From contig NZ_JABTCG010000004.1 of assembly GCF_014610845.1 (NCBI RefSeq), forward strand, positions 186,001 through 250,000: 64,000 nt of DNA. Direction: 5' to 3'. The translations under genes and the position numbers were made by a program. Positions 1-7,493 of this stretch are shown here, piece after piece. Origin of the DNA: Maribacter arenosus. GTDB taxonomy: Bacteria; Bacteroidota; Bacteroidia; Flavobacteriales; Flavobacteriaceae. Position 1 is the stretch's first letter. Every line of letters starts with the position of its first letter. Under the pieces are notes generated by a model. The model was not told the DNA's origin. It ran no database searches and was given only the letters and a program-made list of their open reading frames with translations.

Positions 1-1518
1 GGTCTGTGTCATTAGGCTTGTTGTACCGGTCGGGGCAATGGTCAATAATGCAATATTACGACGACCGTATTCCAACATTTCGTAATATAATTTTTCATCG
101 GCTTCTTTGAGTCGCAGAATAAAAGGATTATCCTTTTCCCTTTCGGCATCAAAAATCTCGAACGCTCCGCGATCCTTGGCAGCATGCACTGAAGCTCGGT
201 AAGCTTCCAGGGCAATTGTTTTATGTACTTCGACCGAAAATTCGTTGGCTTTTTCACTACCGTACCGTAATCCTAAAGCCGCCAACATATCACCTTCGGC
301 AGTTATACCGATTCCGGTTCGCCGACCATTAATGGCCTTTTCCTTTATTTTTTGCCATAACCGTATTTCCACGGCCTTGGTTTCTTCCAATTCCGGATCA
401 GCAATGATCTTCGCTAGAATACCATCGACCTTTTCCAATTCCAAGTCGATAATATCATCCATAATGCGCTGGGCTGCTGCAATATGTTTTTTAAATAGTG
501 GGAAGTTGAATGCTGCTTTTTCAGTGAACGGTTCTTCCACATAGGAGAATAGGTTTATGGCCAATAATCTACAGGAATCGTAGGGGCATAAGGGAATTTC
601 ACCGCAGGGGTTGGTCGATACCGTTTTGTAACCAAGATCAGCATAGCAATCGGGCACTGATTCATTGATAATCGTATCCCAGAACAAAATCCCAGGTTCT
701 GCGGATTGCCAAGCATTGTGTACAATCTTACTCCATAATTTATTCGCTTCGATTTCCTTCGAAAATCTTGGATCAGCACTATGTATGGGAAACTTTTGGG
801 TGTAATTGGTATTGTTCTCCACCGACTTCATGAAGTCATCATCTATTCGCACAGAAACGTTGGCTCCCGTAACCTTACCTTGTTCCATTTTGGCATCAAT
901 AAAATCCTCGGCGTCGGGATGATTGATGGAAACTGATAACATTAAAGCTCCACGGCGACCATCTTGGGCCACTTCCCTAGTCGAATTTGAATAGCGTTCC
1001 ATAAAGGGCACAAGACCTGTCGAGGTCAATGCCGAATTTTTTACGGGCGAGCCTTTTGGTCGTATATGGGAAAGGTCATGGCCTACACCACCACGACGTT
1101 TCATTAATTGTACTTGCTCTTGATCTATTTTCATGATTCCCCCATAAGAATCTGAATTACCGTCATTTCCTATGACAAAACAATTGGATAACGAGGCTAT
1201 CTGATAGGGGTTGCCTATACCTGCCATAGGGCTGCCTTGGGGTACAATATATTTAAAGTACTTGATCAAATCATATATCTCCTTTTCAGATAGGGGATTG
1301 GGGTATTTTTGCTCAACGCGGGCAATTTCCTTTGCTATCCGATGATGCATATCATCGGGGTTGAGTTCATAGATATTCCCTTCAGAATCTTTAAGGGCAT
1401 ATTTGTTTACCCATACTTGGGCCGCTAAATCGTCGCCTTTGAAATAGGCCAAACTGGATTGATAAGCTTCTTCTTGGGAAAATGTTTTCCTTTGGGATTG
1501 GATTGTTTTTAATTGCAT
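1..1518 (-). CDS. nrdJ: Adenosylcobalamin-dependent (class II) ribonucleotide reductase, 5' part
   Basis: Reduces ribonucleotides to deoxyribonucleotides with an adenosylcobalamin-generated radical, so it needs no oxygen. The frame is open from the ATG at 1518 to the left edge: 506 codons, C-terminus missing. Visible motifs are LSNCFVIG with the first redox cysteine (C113) and NPCGEIPL with the expected radical cysteine (C305) and catalytic Glu307; this NPC-G-E variant is, from memory, usual for Bacteroidota class II enzymes. The start is followed directly by conserved sequence (MQLKTIQSQRKTF). A 20-bp palindrome lies about 70-85 bp upstream (see separate entry). I could not see the C-terminal cysteines or any B12 riboswitch. 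Identification is firm; the symbol could also be written nrdZ. Confidence 0.93.
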   Translation of the reverse strand, partial: MQLKTIQSQRKTFSQEEAYQSSLAYFKGDDLAAQVWVNKYALKDSEGNIYELNPDDMHHRIAKEIARVEQKYPNPLSEKEIYDLIKYFKYIVPQGSPMAGIGNPYQIASLSNCFVIGNDGNSDSYGGIMKIDQEQVQLMKRRGGVGHDLSHIRPKGSPVKNSALTSTGLVPFMERYSNSTREVAQDGRRGALMLSVSINHPDAEDFIDAKMEQGKVTGANVSVRIDDDFMKSVENNTNYTQKFPIHSADPRFSKEIEANKLWSKIVHNAWQSAEPGILFWDTIINESVPDCYADLGYKTVSTNPCGEIPLCPYDSCRLLAINLFSYVEEPFTEKAAFNFPLFKKHIAAAQRIMDDIIDLELEKVDGILAKIIADPELEETKAVEIRLWQKIKEKAINGRRTGIGITAEGDMLAALGLRYGSEKANEFSVEVHKTIALEAYRASVHAAKDRGAFEIFDAEREKDNPFILRLKEADEKLYYEMLEYGRRNIALLTIAPTGTTSLMTQT

Positions 1519-1585
1519 TTGTGAATAATATGGTTTTAAGTGCTTAGTAAGAAAGTATAAAAGTAGACAAAAAGAAAAGAATTGA

Positions 1586-1605
1586 TTTATGACAAATGTC
1601 ATAAA
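1586..1605. promoter_or_regulatory. 20-bp perfect palindrome, CRP/FNR-like geometry, upstream of nrdJ
   Basis: TTTATGAC-AAAT-GTCATAAA: two perfect 8-bp arms around a 4-bp spacer. The core ATGAC-N4-GTCAT has the same 5-4-5 spacing as FNR/CRP-family operators (TTGAT-N4-ATCAA in the classical FNR case). It sits between nrdJ (minus) and the SPFH gene (plus), 68 bp from the nrdJ start and about 200 bp from the other start. The symmetry is seen directly; the regulator class is inference. Confidence 0.55.
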
Positions 1606-1753
1606 GTATACAAGAAAATATACTTAAAACACAGATAATCAGGTAAATAAAAAATTATCAACAAAATAAAGTTAACAAATTTATTTAAGTGTTCATTTTG
1701 ATTCCGTAACAATCCAAATCATGGTCAGACCAATAATTTATTGGGTTTTCCAC

Positions 1754-1784
1754 TTTGGAACATATAAAGAATTCCTTACCTTTT
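1754..1784 (+). promoter_or_regulatory. Bacteroidota-type promoter for the SPFH operon
   Basis: TTTG at 1754-1757, a 19-nt spacer, then TACCTTTT at 1777-1784. This matches the Bacteroidota sigma-factor consensus TTTG-N19-21-TAnnTTTG with one mismatch in the last base. It ends 22 nt before the ATG at 1807, giving a short leader. Confidence 0.5.
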
Positions 1785-1806
1785 AACAAATTAAAAAATT
1801 GGCAAC

Positions 1807-2946
1807 ATGAACTTATTTGATGAAATAAAAAACAAACTGAGTCACGAATTTATTGATATTATCGAATGGTTGGACACTTCAAATGATACCATTGTCCATA
1901 GGTTTGAAAGATATCAGAATGAGATCAAGAACAACGCGAAATTGATCGTTCGAGAAGGGCAAACGGCCGTATTTGTCAATGAAGGACAATTGGCGGATGT
2001 CTTTAAACCGGGCACTTATACCTTGAATACGAAAAACCTACCTATACTTACAACCTTAAAAGGATGGAAATATGGTTTCGACAGCCCCTTTAAAGCAGAA
2101 GTTTATTTTGTGAGCACACGTTTGTTCACCGATGAGAAATGGGGGACTAAAAACCCGTTTATGCTGAGCGATGAACGTTTTGGCTTGGTTGAGATTAGGG
2201 CATTCGGCACCTATAGTTTTCGGATTAATGATCCTGGTAAATTTGTGGTCGATGTCGTGGGAACCGATGGTAATTTTACGAACTATGAAATTAATGAGCA
2301 CTTAAAGAGTTTGATTGTGACCCGGTTTACCGATACTGTAGGGGAGGCCAATTTACCTATCGAATTGTATGCGGCCAATACCAGTGAGCTTTCTGAAACC
2401 TGTCAAGAGGTTATGCAACCTGAATTTGGTCGTGTGGGTATCGAATTGGAAAAATTCTATATCGAGAATGTTTCCATGCCCGAAGAGCTTAAAAAAGAAA
2501 TATTTGAATATAGTCGACTTGATAAATTGGATATGACCAAGCTTTCTCAGTTCAAAGCCGCAAAGGCCATGGAGGCAGCGGCCAAAAACGAGGGAGGAAC
2601 TGCTGGTGCAGGCATGGGTATGGGTATGGGCTTTGTTCTAGCCCAACAAATGGGTAATATGATGAGCCAACCAGGAACCCAACAGCCTTTTGGTGGGCAA
2701 CCGCAACAAGTGGCAGCTGTACCTCCGCCAATGCCCGCACAGGTATACTATCATTATGCGGTTAACGGGCAACAAGCCGGACCGGTGACTTTCGATAAAT
2801 TAAAAGAGCTATTCGCAAGTAGAACCATCAATAGGGATTCCCTAATATGGAAACAAGGCATGGCCAATTGGACAGCTCTAAAGGATATTGAAGAATTAAA
2901 GGTATTCCTTGGGGGTAGCACACCACCACCATTACCATCGGCATAA
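1807..2946 (+). CDS. SPFH-domain protein with C-terminal GYF_2 domain (YdjI-like)
   Basis: A membrane-scaffold type protein of the stomatin/prohibitin/flotillin (SPFH) superfamily, resembling B. subtilis YdjI. Residues about 45-250 carry the SPFH core (REGQTAVFVNEGQL, then the FGTYSFRINDP strand). A Gly/Met/Gln-rich linker follows (about 255-310), and residues about 318-370 form a GYF_2-like module (YYHYAVNGQQAGPVTFDKL ... WKQGMANWTAL). There is no obvious transmembrane segment, so membrane association would be peripheral. It is the first of three closely spaced same-strand genes with the zinc-ribbon protein and a metallophosphatase, suggesting a membrane-stress role; that role is inference. 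The start is the only good ATG, 22 nt after a promoter match. Confidence 0.82.
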   Translation: MNLFDEIKNKLSHEFIDIIEWLDTSNDTIVHRFERYQNEIKNNAKLIVREGQTAVFVNEGQLADVFKPGTYTLNTKNLPILTTLKGWKYGFDSPFKAEVYFVSTRLFTDEKWGTKNPFMLSDERFGLVEIRAFGTYSFRINDPGKFVVDVVGTDGNFTNYEINEHLKSLIVTRFTDTVGEANLPIELYAANTSELSETCQEVMQPEFGRVGIELEKFYIENVSMPEELKKEIFEYSRLDKLDMTKLSQFKAAKAMEAAAKNEGGTAGAGMGMGMGFVLAQQMGNMMSQPGTQQPFGGQPQQVAAVPPPMPAQVYYHYAVNGQQAGPVTFDKLKELFASRTINRDSLIWKQGMANWTALKDIEELKVFLGGSTPPPLPSA

Positions 2947-3005
2947 GTGACCATATAACTGTTTTTTGAATTTCCACTTCAATTTGGAAAAGGCATCATT
3001 TGTGT

Positions 3006-4088
3006 ATGGAAGAAACCCTTAATTCAGAAGTAAATAAGCCCTGTGCCAATTGCGGTGCCGAACTTAAATTCAAACCAGGTTCGCACCAACTTATATGTGC
3101 ATATTGCGGTTACGAGGAATTTATTGAACAGGCCAAAAGCAGTTTTGAGGAGCTTGAACTGCAACACTACCTTAAAATCGTTGGGGAAAATGCCTATACG
3201 GAAACCATAGATCTACTCCACTGTAAAAACTGTGGGGCAAATCAACATGTTGAGGAGAATTATAAATCCCTTGATTGTGTCTACTGCGGGGAACCTTTGA
3301 TTCGTGAAGATATTGAGAAAGAGGGGTGGATCTTGCCAGGGGCTTTGGTTCCATTTAAATTGGATGCCAAAAAAGCAAGAACGATCTTTAAGAATTGGGT
3401 CCGAAGTATTTGGTTTGCCCCAAATAATTTAAAACGGGCAGCTTTGGATCCGGAAGGCCTCCATGGTTTGTATGTACCTTACTGGACGTTTGATTCCAAT
3501 TTATTCGCGACATATCAAGGGCAACGTGGGGATTATTATTATGAAACCCAAAGGGTACGTACCAAAAATGGGATGCAGACCCGACAGGTTCGCAAAACAA
3601 GATGGTCACCCGCCTCTGGAACGGTCGAAGGTTTTGTCGATGATATCCTGATCAACGCATCGGAAAAAAAACGAAGGGAGATTCCGAATAAAATAGCCCA
3701 TTGGAATTTAAAGGAATTGGTTGTTTTCAATTCAAAATACTTAGCAGGTTTTGTGACTGAAAAATATACCATATCCTTGAAAGAGGGGCACCATCAATCT
3801 TTTCAAGAAGCCAAACATATAGCTTATACTTGGATCCGGAGGGATATCGGAGGGGACACCCAGCGTATCAACCATGCCGATATTAAATTATCAGATGAAA
3901 CGTTTAAGCATATTTTACTCCCGGTATATATTAGTGCATATAGGTACGGCGGAAAGGAATACCTCTTTTATATCAATGGGCAAACAGGGGTGTTGAGCGG
4001 TACAAGACCTTATTCTTTCTGGAAAATTTTCTTTTTTGTGCTTTTTATTGTGGTTATAATTGCCCTAATATCGATTTTTGCAAAATGA
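3006..4088 (+). CDS. Zinc-ribbon membrane protein (YdjG/YdjH-like)
   Basis: 360 residues. Two zinc ribbons are visible: CANC...CAYC near residues 15-37 and CKNC...CVYC near 75-97. A central beta-rich region follows (about 105-320), then one C-terminal transmembrane helix (FWKIFFFVLFIVVIIALISI). Proteins of this type are often labelled replication factor Y or helicase-like because of the zinc ribbon, but no helicase motif is present. I start at the ATG at 3006; a TTG two codons earlier is in frame but less likely. The stop overlaps the next gene (ATGA). The partnership with the SPFH protein recalls the B. subtilis ydjFGHI operon. The molecular function is unknown. Confidence 0.75.
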   Translation: MEETLNSEVNKPCANCGAELKFKPGSHQLICAYCGYEEFIEQAKSSFEELELQHYLKIVGENAYTETIDLLHCKNCGANQHVEENYKSLDCVYCGEPLIREDIEKEGWILPGALVPFKLDAKKARTIFKNWVRSIWFAPNNLKRAALDPEGLHGLYVPYWTFDSNLFATYQGQRGDYYYETQRVRTKNGMQTRQVRKTRWSPASGTVEGFVDDILINASEKKRREIPNKIAHWNLKELVVFNSKYLAGFVTEKYTISLKEGHHQSFQEAKHIAYTWIRRDIGGDTQRINHADIKLSDETFKHILLPVYISAYRYGGKEYLFYINGQTGVLSGTRPYSFWKIFFFVLFIVVIIALISIFAK

Positions 4089-4819
4089 TTACAAGTAGAA
4101 CATTGGTCATAGGCGATATTCATGCAGGTTTGAAAGCACTTGAACAGGTTATGCACAAAGCTGGGGTTTCACAGAGTGACAGACTGATTTTTCTTGGCGA
4201 TTATGTAGACGGTTGGAGTACTGCGGTGGAAACCGTGGATTTTTTGATCGAACTCGAACAAACCCACAATTGTCTATTTTTACGCGGCAACCATGACGAA
4301 CTCTGTTCCAATTGGCTACTTACAGGGGAGGATAACCCAATGTGGCTTCAACATGGCGGGGTATCAAGTGTGCGTTCATATAAAAAAGCAGATACTTCGA
4401 CCATTGAAAAACACATTCGATTTTACAATGCATTGATAAATTATCACAAGGATTCCGACAATCGATTATATCTTCATGCGGGTTTCACCAATGTTAAGGG
4501 TGTTGAACATGAATACTTCCCTAAAACTTTTTATTGGGACAGAACGCTATGGGAATTAGCCCTATCATTGAATCCTAGCTTACAGGAAGACCATGAACAT
4601 TTTCCGAAAAGGCTTTTACATTATAATGAGATATTCATCGGCCATACCCCTGTTACCCGCATAGGCAAAATCACCCCACAAAAGGCTGCCAACGTTTGGA
4701 ACATGGATACAGGAGCTGCATTTTTAGGCCCGCTATCAATAATGGATGTGCATTCAAAGGAGATTTGGCAAAGTGACCCGGTTCATACCTTCTATCCCGG
4801 TGAAAAGGGCAGAAACTAA
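4085..4819 (+). CDS. Calcineurin-like metallophosphoesterase (PPP-type Ser/Thr phosphatase family)
   Basis: 244 residues with the diagnostic metal-binding motifs in order: GDIHAG (D10, H12), GDYVDGW, GNHDE, and later His residues in LHAG and GHTP. This is the PPP/ApaH-like arrangement, so substrates could be phosphoproteins or dinucleoside polyphosphates. The start overlaps the stop of the zinc-ribbon gene by 4 nt (ATGA), which implies translational coupling and one operon with the SPFH gene. An AT-only hairpin (4818-4846) follows. The family call is firm; the substrate is unknown. Confidence 0.88.
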   Translation: MITSRTLVIGDIHAGLKALEQVMHKAGVSQSDRLIFLGDYVDGWSTAVETVDFLIELEQTHNCLFLRGNHDELCSNWLLTGEDNPMWLQHGGVSSVRSYKKADTSTIEKHIRFYNALINYHKDSDNRLYLHAGFTNVKGVEHEYFPKTFYWDRTLWELALSLNPSLQEDHEHFPKRLLHYNEIFIGHTPVTRIGKITPQKAANVWNMDTGAAFLGPLSIMDVHSKEIWQSDPVHTFYPGEKGRN

Positions 4820-4846
4820 AATTTAGCACAACTTTATCTAAATTTT
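4818..4846 (+). terminator. AT-rich hairpin after the SPFH operon
   Basis: AAAATTTAG (4818-4826) pairs with CTAAATTTT (4838-4846) around an 11-nt loop; it begins inside the phosphatase stop codon. Nine perfect pairs, but almost all A:T and with no clean T-run after, so termination is only plausible. Confidence 0.35.
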
Positions 4847-4880
4847 ATGGATATAATTGTACTTTAATAAAAACAAGTGT

Positions 4881-5876
4881 ATGGTTAAGAAGAATATACG
4901 ATTAGAGGTTATGCAGGCCATTGAGCCAAAAGTGGGGGAATTTATGGACTCCTATTTGATACCCATTGAAGATATTTGGCAACCCTCTGATTTTCTTCCC
5001 GACCCTGATAGTAATGGGTTTTTAAATGACATTGAACAATTACGGGAAGAATCGAAGGAATTGGGCTATGACTTTTGGGTGACTATGGTGGCGGATACTA
5101 TTACCGAGGAAGCGTTACCAACTTATGAGGCATGGTTAATGGATGTAGAGGGAATAAATCAGCATGAGGGCAAGGATAATGGTTGGTCTAAATGGGTACG
5201 GGCATGGACAGCGGAAGAAAACCGACATGGCGATGTCCTAAACAAGTATTTATATTTATCCGGGAGGGTTAATATGCGTGAAGTTGAAATCACTACACAG
5301 CATTTGATTGCCGACGGATTTGATATTGGGACAGATAGGGATCCCTACAAGAATTTTGTTTATACTTCATTCCAGGAATTGGCTACGAATATTTCCCACA
5401 AACGGGTTGGGCAAATGGCCAAAAAGAAAGGCAATGCCCTCTTGGGAAAAATGTGTACGATCATTGCTGGGGATGAAATGAGGCATCATTTGGCGTATCG
5501 GGAGTTTGTGAAATCCATATTCGGGGAAGATCCCTCTGGGATGATGTTGGCTTTTGCCGATATGATGAAGAAAAAAATCGTAATGCCTGCACATTTTTTA
5601 CGGGAATCAGGTGGAACTATAGGGACCGCCTTTGAGAATTTTTCTAACTGTGCGCAGCGCCTGGGCGTTTATACGGCTAATGATTATATTGATATTCTTA
5701 AGAAATTGAATTCCTATTGGGAATTGGATACGGTGCGAAATCTTACTGACGAAGCCGAAAAGGCACGTGATTATTTAATGAAACTTCCAGACAGATTACA
5801 CCGCATTTCTGATCGGATGTCCTTTCCAAAAGATCAATACCATTTTAAATGGGTAGAGGCCAATGGAACATTATAA
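4881..5876 (+). CDS. Acyl-[acyl-carrier-protein] desaturase (ferritin-like di-iron)
   Basis: 331 residues. Introduces a cis double bond into acyl-ACP chains using a non-heme di-iron centre. The two metal motifs are plain: EENRHG (residues 112-117) and DEMRHH (198-203), with additional helix glutamates TEEAL (about 76-79) and SFQEL (E166). This matches soluble plant-type stearoyl-ACP desaturases. I use the ATG at 4881; an in-frame TTG 24 nt upstream would add eight unconserved residues. A strong bidirectional hairpin follows, so it is probably transcribed alone. Likely involved in membrane-lipid unsaturation. Confidence 0.9.
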   Translation: MVKKNIRLEVMQAIEPKVGEFMDSYLIPIEDIWQPSDFLPDPDSNGFLNDIEQLREESKELGYDFWVTMVADTITEEALPTYEAWLMDVEGINQHEGKDNGWSKWVRAWTAEENRHGDVLNKYLYLSGRVNMREVEITTQHLIADGFDIGTDRDPYKNFVYTSFQELATNISHKRVGQMAKKKGNALLGKMCTIIAGDEMRHHLAYREFVKSIFGEDPSGMMLAFADMMKKKIVMPAHFLRESGGTIGTAFENFSNCAQRLGVYTANDYIDILKKLNSYWELDTVRNLTDEAEKARDYLMKLPDRLHRISDRMSFPKDQYHFKWVEANGTL

Positions 5877-5877
5877 T

Positions 5878-5909
5878 AAAAAACCGGTTCATTTTTAAAC
5901 CGGTTTTTT
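5878..5909. terminator. Bidirectional rho-independent terminator
   Basis: AAAAAACCGGTT (5878-5889) pairs perfectly with AACCGGTTTTTT (5898-5909) around an 8-nt A/T loop. It has T-runs in both directions, placed between the converging desaturase and H3TH-protein genes. Confidence 0.85.
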
Positions 5910-5923
5910 ATTATATGAATGGA

Positions 5924-6487
5924 TTATAACTTTCCATGGTCATGTTTGTCTTGCCATTTTGCAAGTTCCTTCCATTTGTTTTCGTAGCACATTTTGGCTT
6001 GCATAGGCCATGAGGCTGGATCATGAACTTTATAACGATTGCCACCGCTATCAAGTATTTTTTGACAATCGGAGACTGCGGTTTCAGAAAGGGCTTTCCA
6101 AGTCTTTATCCCAGCGTCATTGAACATTCCGGCAATTTTAGGACCAATTCCCTCAACAACCTTTAAATCATCCTTTTTAATCGCCTTACCCAAGGCAGCT
6201 TTCGCCGCTTCCGCATCAAACGAAATTACCTTTTCTTCTTTTGTAAAGGAAGTGGCCGCAACTGCACTACTTACACCGGTTACGGCAGCGCCCGTGGATA
6301 GCTTGCCTTTACAGGCATCCAAATCGGCCTGAAGTTTCGCATTCTTATCTTGTAAGAGTTTCAAATCGCCAGAATTGTCTATGGTCTTGCTTTTACCTTT
6401 CCCTATAAGGTATCCGAAATACGCACAAAGTAAACCTACTAATAGCGGAATTAACCAGCACCAAATATTCATTGTTGAAAAATCCAT
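5924..6487 (-). CDS. Membrane-anchored protein with C-terminal H3TH/helix-hairpin-helix domain
   Basis: 187 residues: an N-terminal transmembrane helix (WCWLIPLLVGLLCAYFGYLIG, about 10-30), a short coiled segment (about 40-65), an Ala-rich linker, and a C-terminal HhH-like fold (DLKVVEGIGPKIAGMFNDAGI, about 107-127). The last about 60 residues (GGNRYKVHDPASWPMQAKMCYENKWKEL) are characteristic of the COG3743 group, described as flap-endonuclease-like because of the H3TH motif; no nuclease residues are visible. In related flavobacteria I recall this gene next to an OmpA-family gene with an MTKKT...CC N-terminus; here only a fragment of such a gene follows at 6705-6800. Function unknown. Confidence 0.7.
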   Translation of the reverse strand: MDFSTMNIWCWLIPLLVGLLCAYFGYLIGKGKSKTIDNSGDLKLLQDKNAKLQADLDACKGKLSTGAAVTGVSSAVAATSFTKEEKVISFDAEAAKAALGKAIKKDDLKVVEGIGPKIAGMFNDAGIKTWKALSETAVSDCQKILDSGGNRYKVHDPASWPMQAKMCYENKWKELAKWQDKHDHGKL

Positions 6488-6704
6488 TTTTTATACGTTT
6501 TATTATATTAGTTATTTAATTTAAAGTGATTACGGTTCGTCTGTTTTGGTCCCTACCCTTTTTCGTTGCATTACTTGTCATGGGTTTATCAGGACCTTTT
6601 TAAGTTTGCGTTGTAGATAAATTCCCTAACGTAAAAAAGAAAATTTTACGAGACGGATTCAAGCGCTATAAGAGCCATAACTTCTTTTCGGGCTCCTTCT
6701 TTGA

Positions 6705-6800
6705 TCACATCCCACATTCACTGCAACATGTGATGAAGAAATAAGTCCCCGCCAGGATGGTTATGATTATTCCAAGCAGGTTGGTTGTTTTTTTTGTCAT
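6705..6800 (-). pseudogene. Truncated N-terminus of an OmpA-family envelope protein (31 codons)
   Basis: Reads MTKKTTNLLG, a hydrophobic helix to about residue 24, then CCSECGM and stop. The start, helix and CC motif look like the N-terminus of flavobacterial OmpA-family proteins that normally run several hundred residues (recollection, not searched). Nothing recognisable follows: past the TGA the frame reads 12 more codons to another stop, and the other frames also close quickly. It could instead be a genuine 31-residue membrane miniprotein, since start and stop are intact. Confidence 0.4.
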
Positions 6801-7212
6801 AGACTATAATGATTTAGTGTTGAGTTTACAATGTATTAAAAAAAACTTATATTTTGTTAAAAACTACCTTTTAAATCCTCTAAATCAAGACGGTATAGTA
6901 TTGCTCGTTTTGCTGTTCGAACCCTTTTTCCACGCGATCTTTAATATTTGAGTACATGTATGCTATTTCAATAAAAAGACGAAAGAAGAAGTGTACACCC
7001 AAGTCGTTTTGAACCTAGTTCAATAAGAGAGGTAATGGTTCTAAGTATAACCTTTAGGAAAGGAAATAAGTAGTTTGCCTTGAAGCATTGCTATAAAAAG
7101 GGTAAATATGTACATCTATACACTAGTTAAGACCAGTGGTACAGAAAAACTTGATTTCACCTGAAATATGATGTAAGTTTAATTATTCAAGAACATAATA
7201 GAACCCAATCGT
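6801..7212. other. Gene-poor AT-rich stretch
   Basis: No convincing gene. The longest plus-strand frame (6757-6951) is low-complexity, Leu/Phe-rich and lacks a signal or domain. With the fragments on either side this looks like decayed or spacer DNA. Confidence 0.5.
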
Positions 7213-7335
7213 ATGAAAGCGAAAATTAAAAATTTGTTGATGTTTTGTTGTATGGTCATTGTTCTGGGCACCCAAGCTTTGCTAGAAGGTAGTTGGAAAG
7301 TAGAACCTTCTAAAAGCAAAAGGGTAAAGGCTTGA
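7213..7335 (+). pseudogene. Truncated secreted-protein N-terminus (40 codons)
   Basis: Signal peptide MKAKIKNLLMFCCMVIVLGT-QA followed by LLEGSWKVEPSKSKRVKA and a stop. The segment after the signal resembles the beginning of the mature part of SusE/SusF-like or carbohydrate-binding surface proteins (EGxWKxxP); that comparison is from memory. No open frame continues downstream, and a good plus-strand terminator stands 80 nt later, so this is either a remnant of a larger gene or a small secreted peptide. Confidence 0.35.
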
Positions 7336-7416
7336 TTTTTAACAGGGCATTCAAAGGGATGGAAGACAGTAATTTCTTTATAGTTTGAGTTAGTTAGTTA
7401 GATTAGTTGGTAGGGT

Positions 7417-7489
7417 AAACCCGCTGACCGTTTGAGCCAGTCAAGCTTTTGGCATGACGAAGGAGCTAAAGGGTCAGCGGGTTTCTTTT
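7417..7489 (+). terminator. Long-stem terminator with plus-strand T-tract
   Basis: AAACCCGCTGACC (7417-7429) pairs perfectly with GGTCAGCGGGTTT (7472-7484) across a 42-nt loop and is followed by CTTTTT. The T-tract is on the plus side, so it fits the truncated gene at 7213-7335, although it also lies just beyond the end of the minus-strand ALDH gene. Confidence 0.6.
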
Positions 7490-7493
7490 TGGA

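Noticed and set aside
1519-1806. B12 riboswitch in front of nrdJ
   Set aside because: The leader is under 300 nt, AT-rich and lacks the conserved B12-box core; only the palindrome is convincing.
3006-4088. Primosomal protein N' / helicase annotation for the zinc-ribbon protein
   Set aside because: Only the zinc ribbons match; there are no Walker or helicase motifs and the protein ends in a membrane helix.
6757-6951. 64-codon plus-strand frame in the gene-poor region
   Set aside because: Leu/Phe/Val-rich translation of AT-rich DNA; overlaps the better-supported minus-strand OmpA-like fragment.
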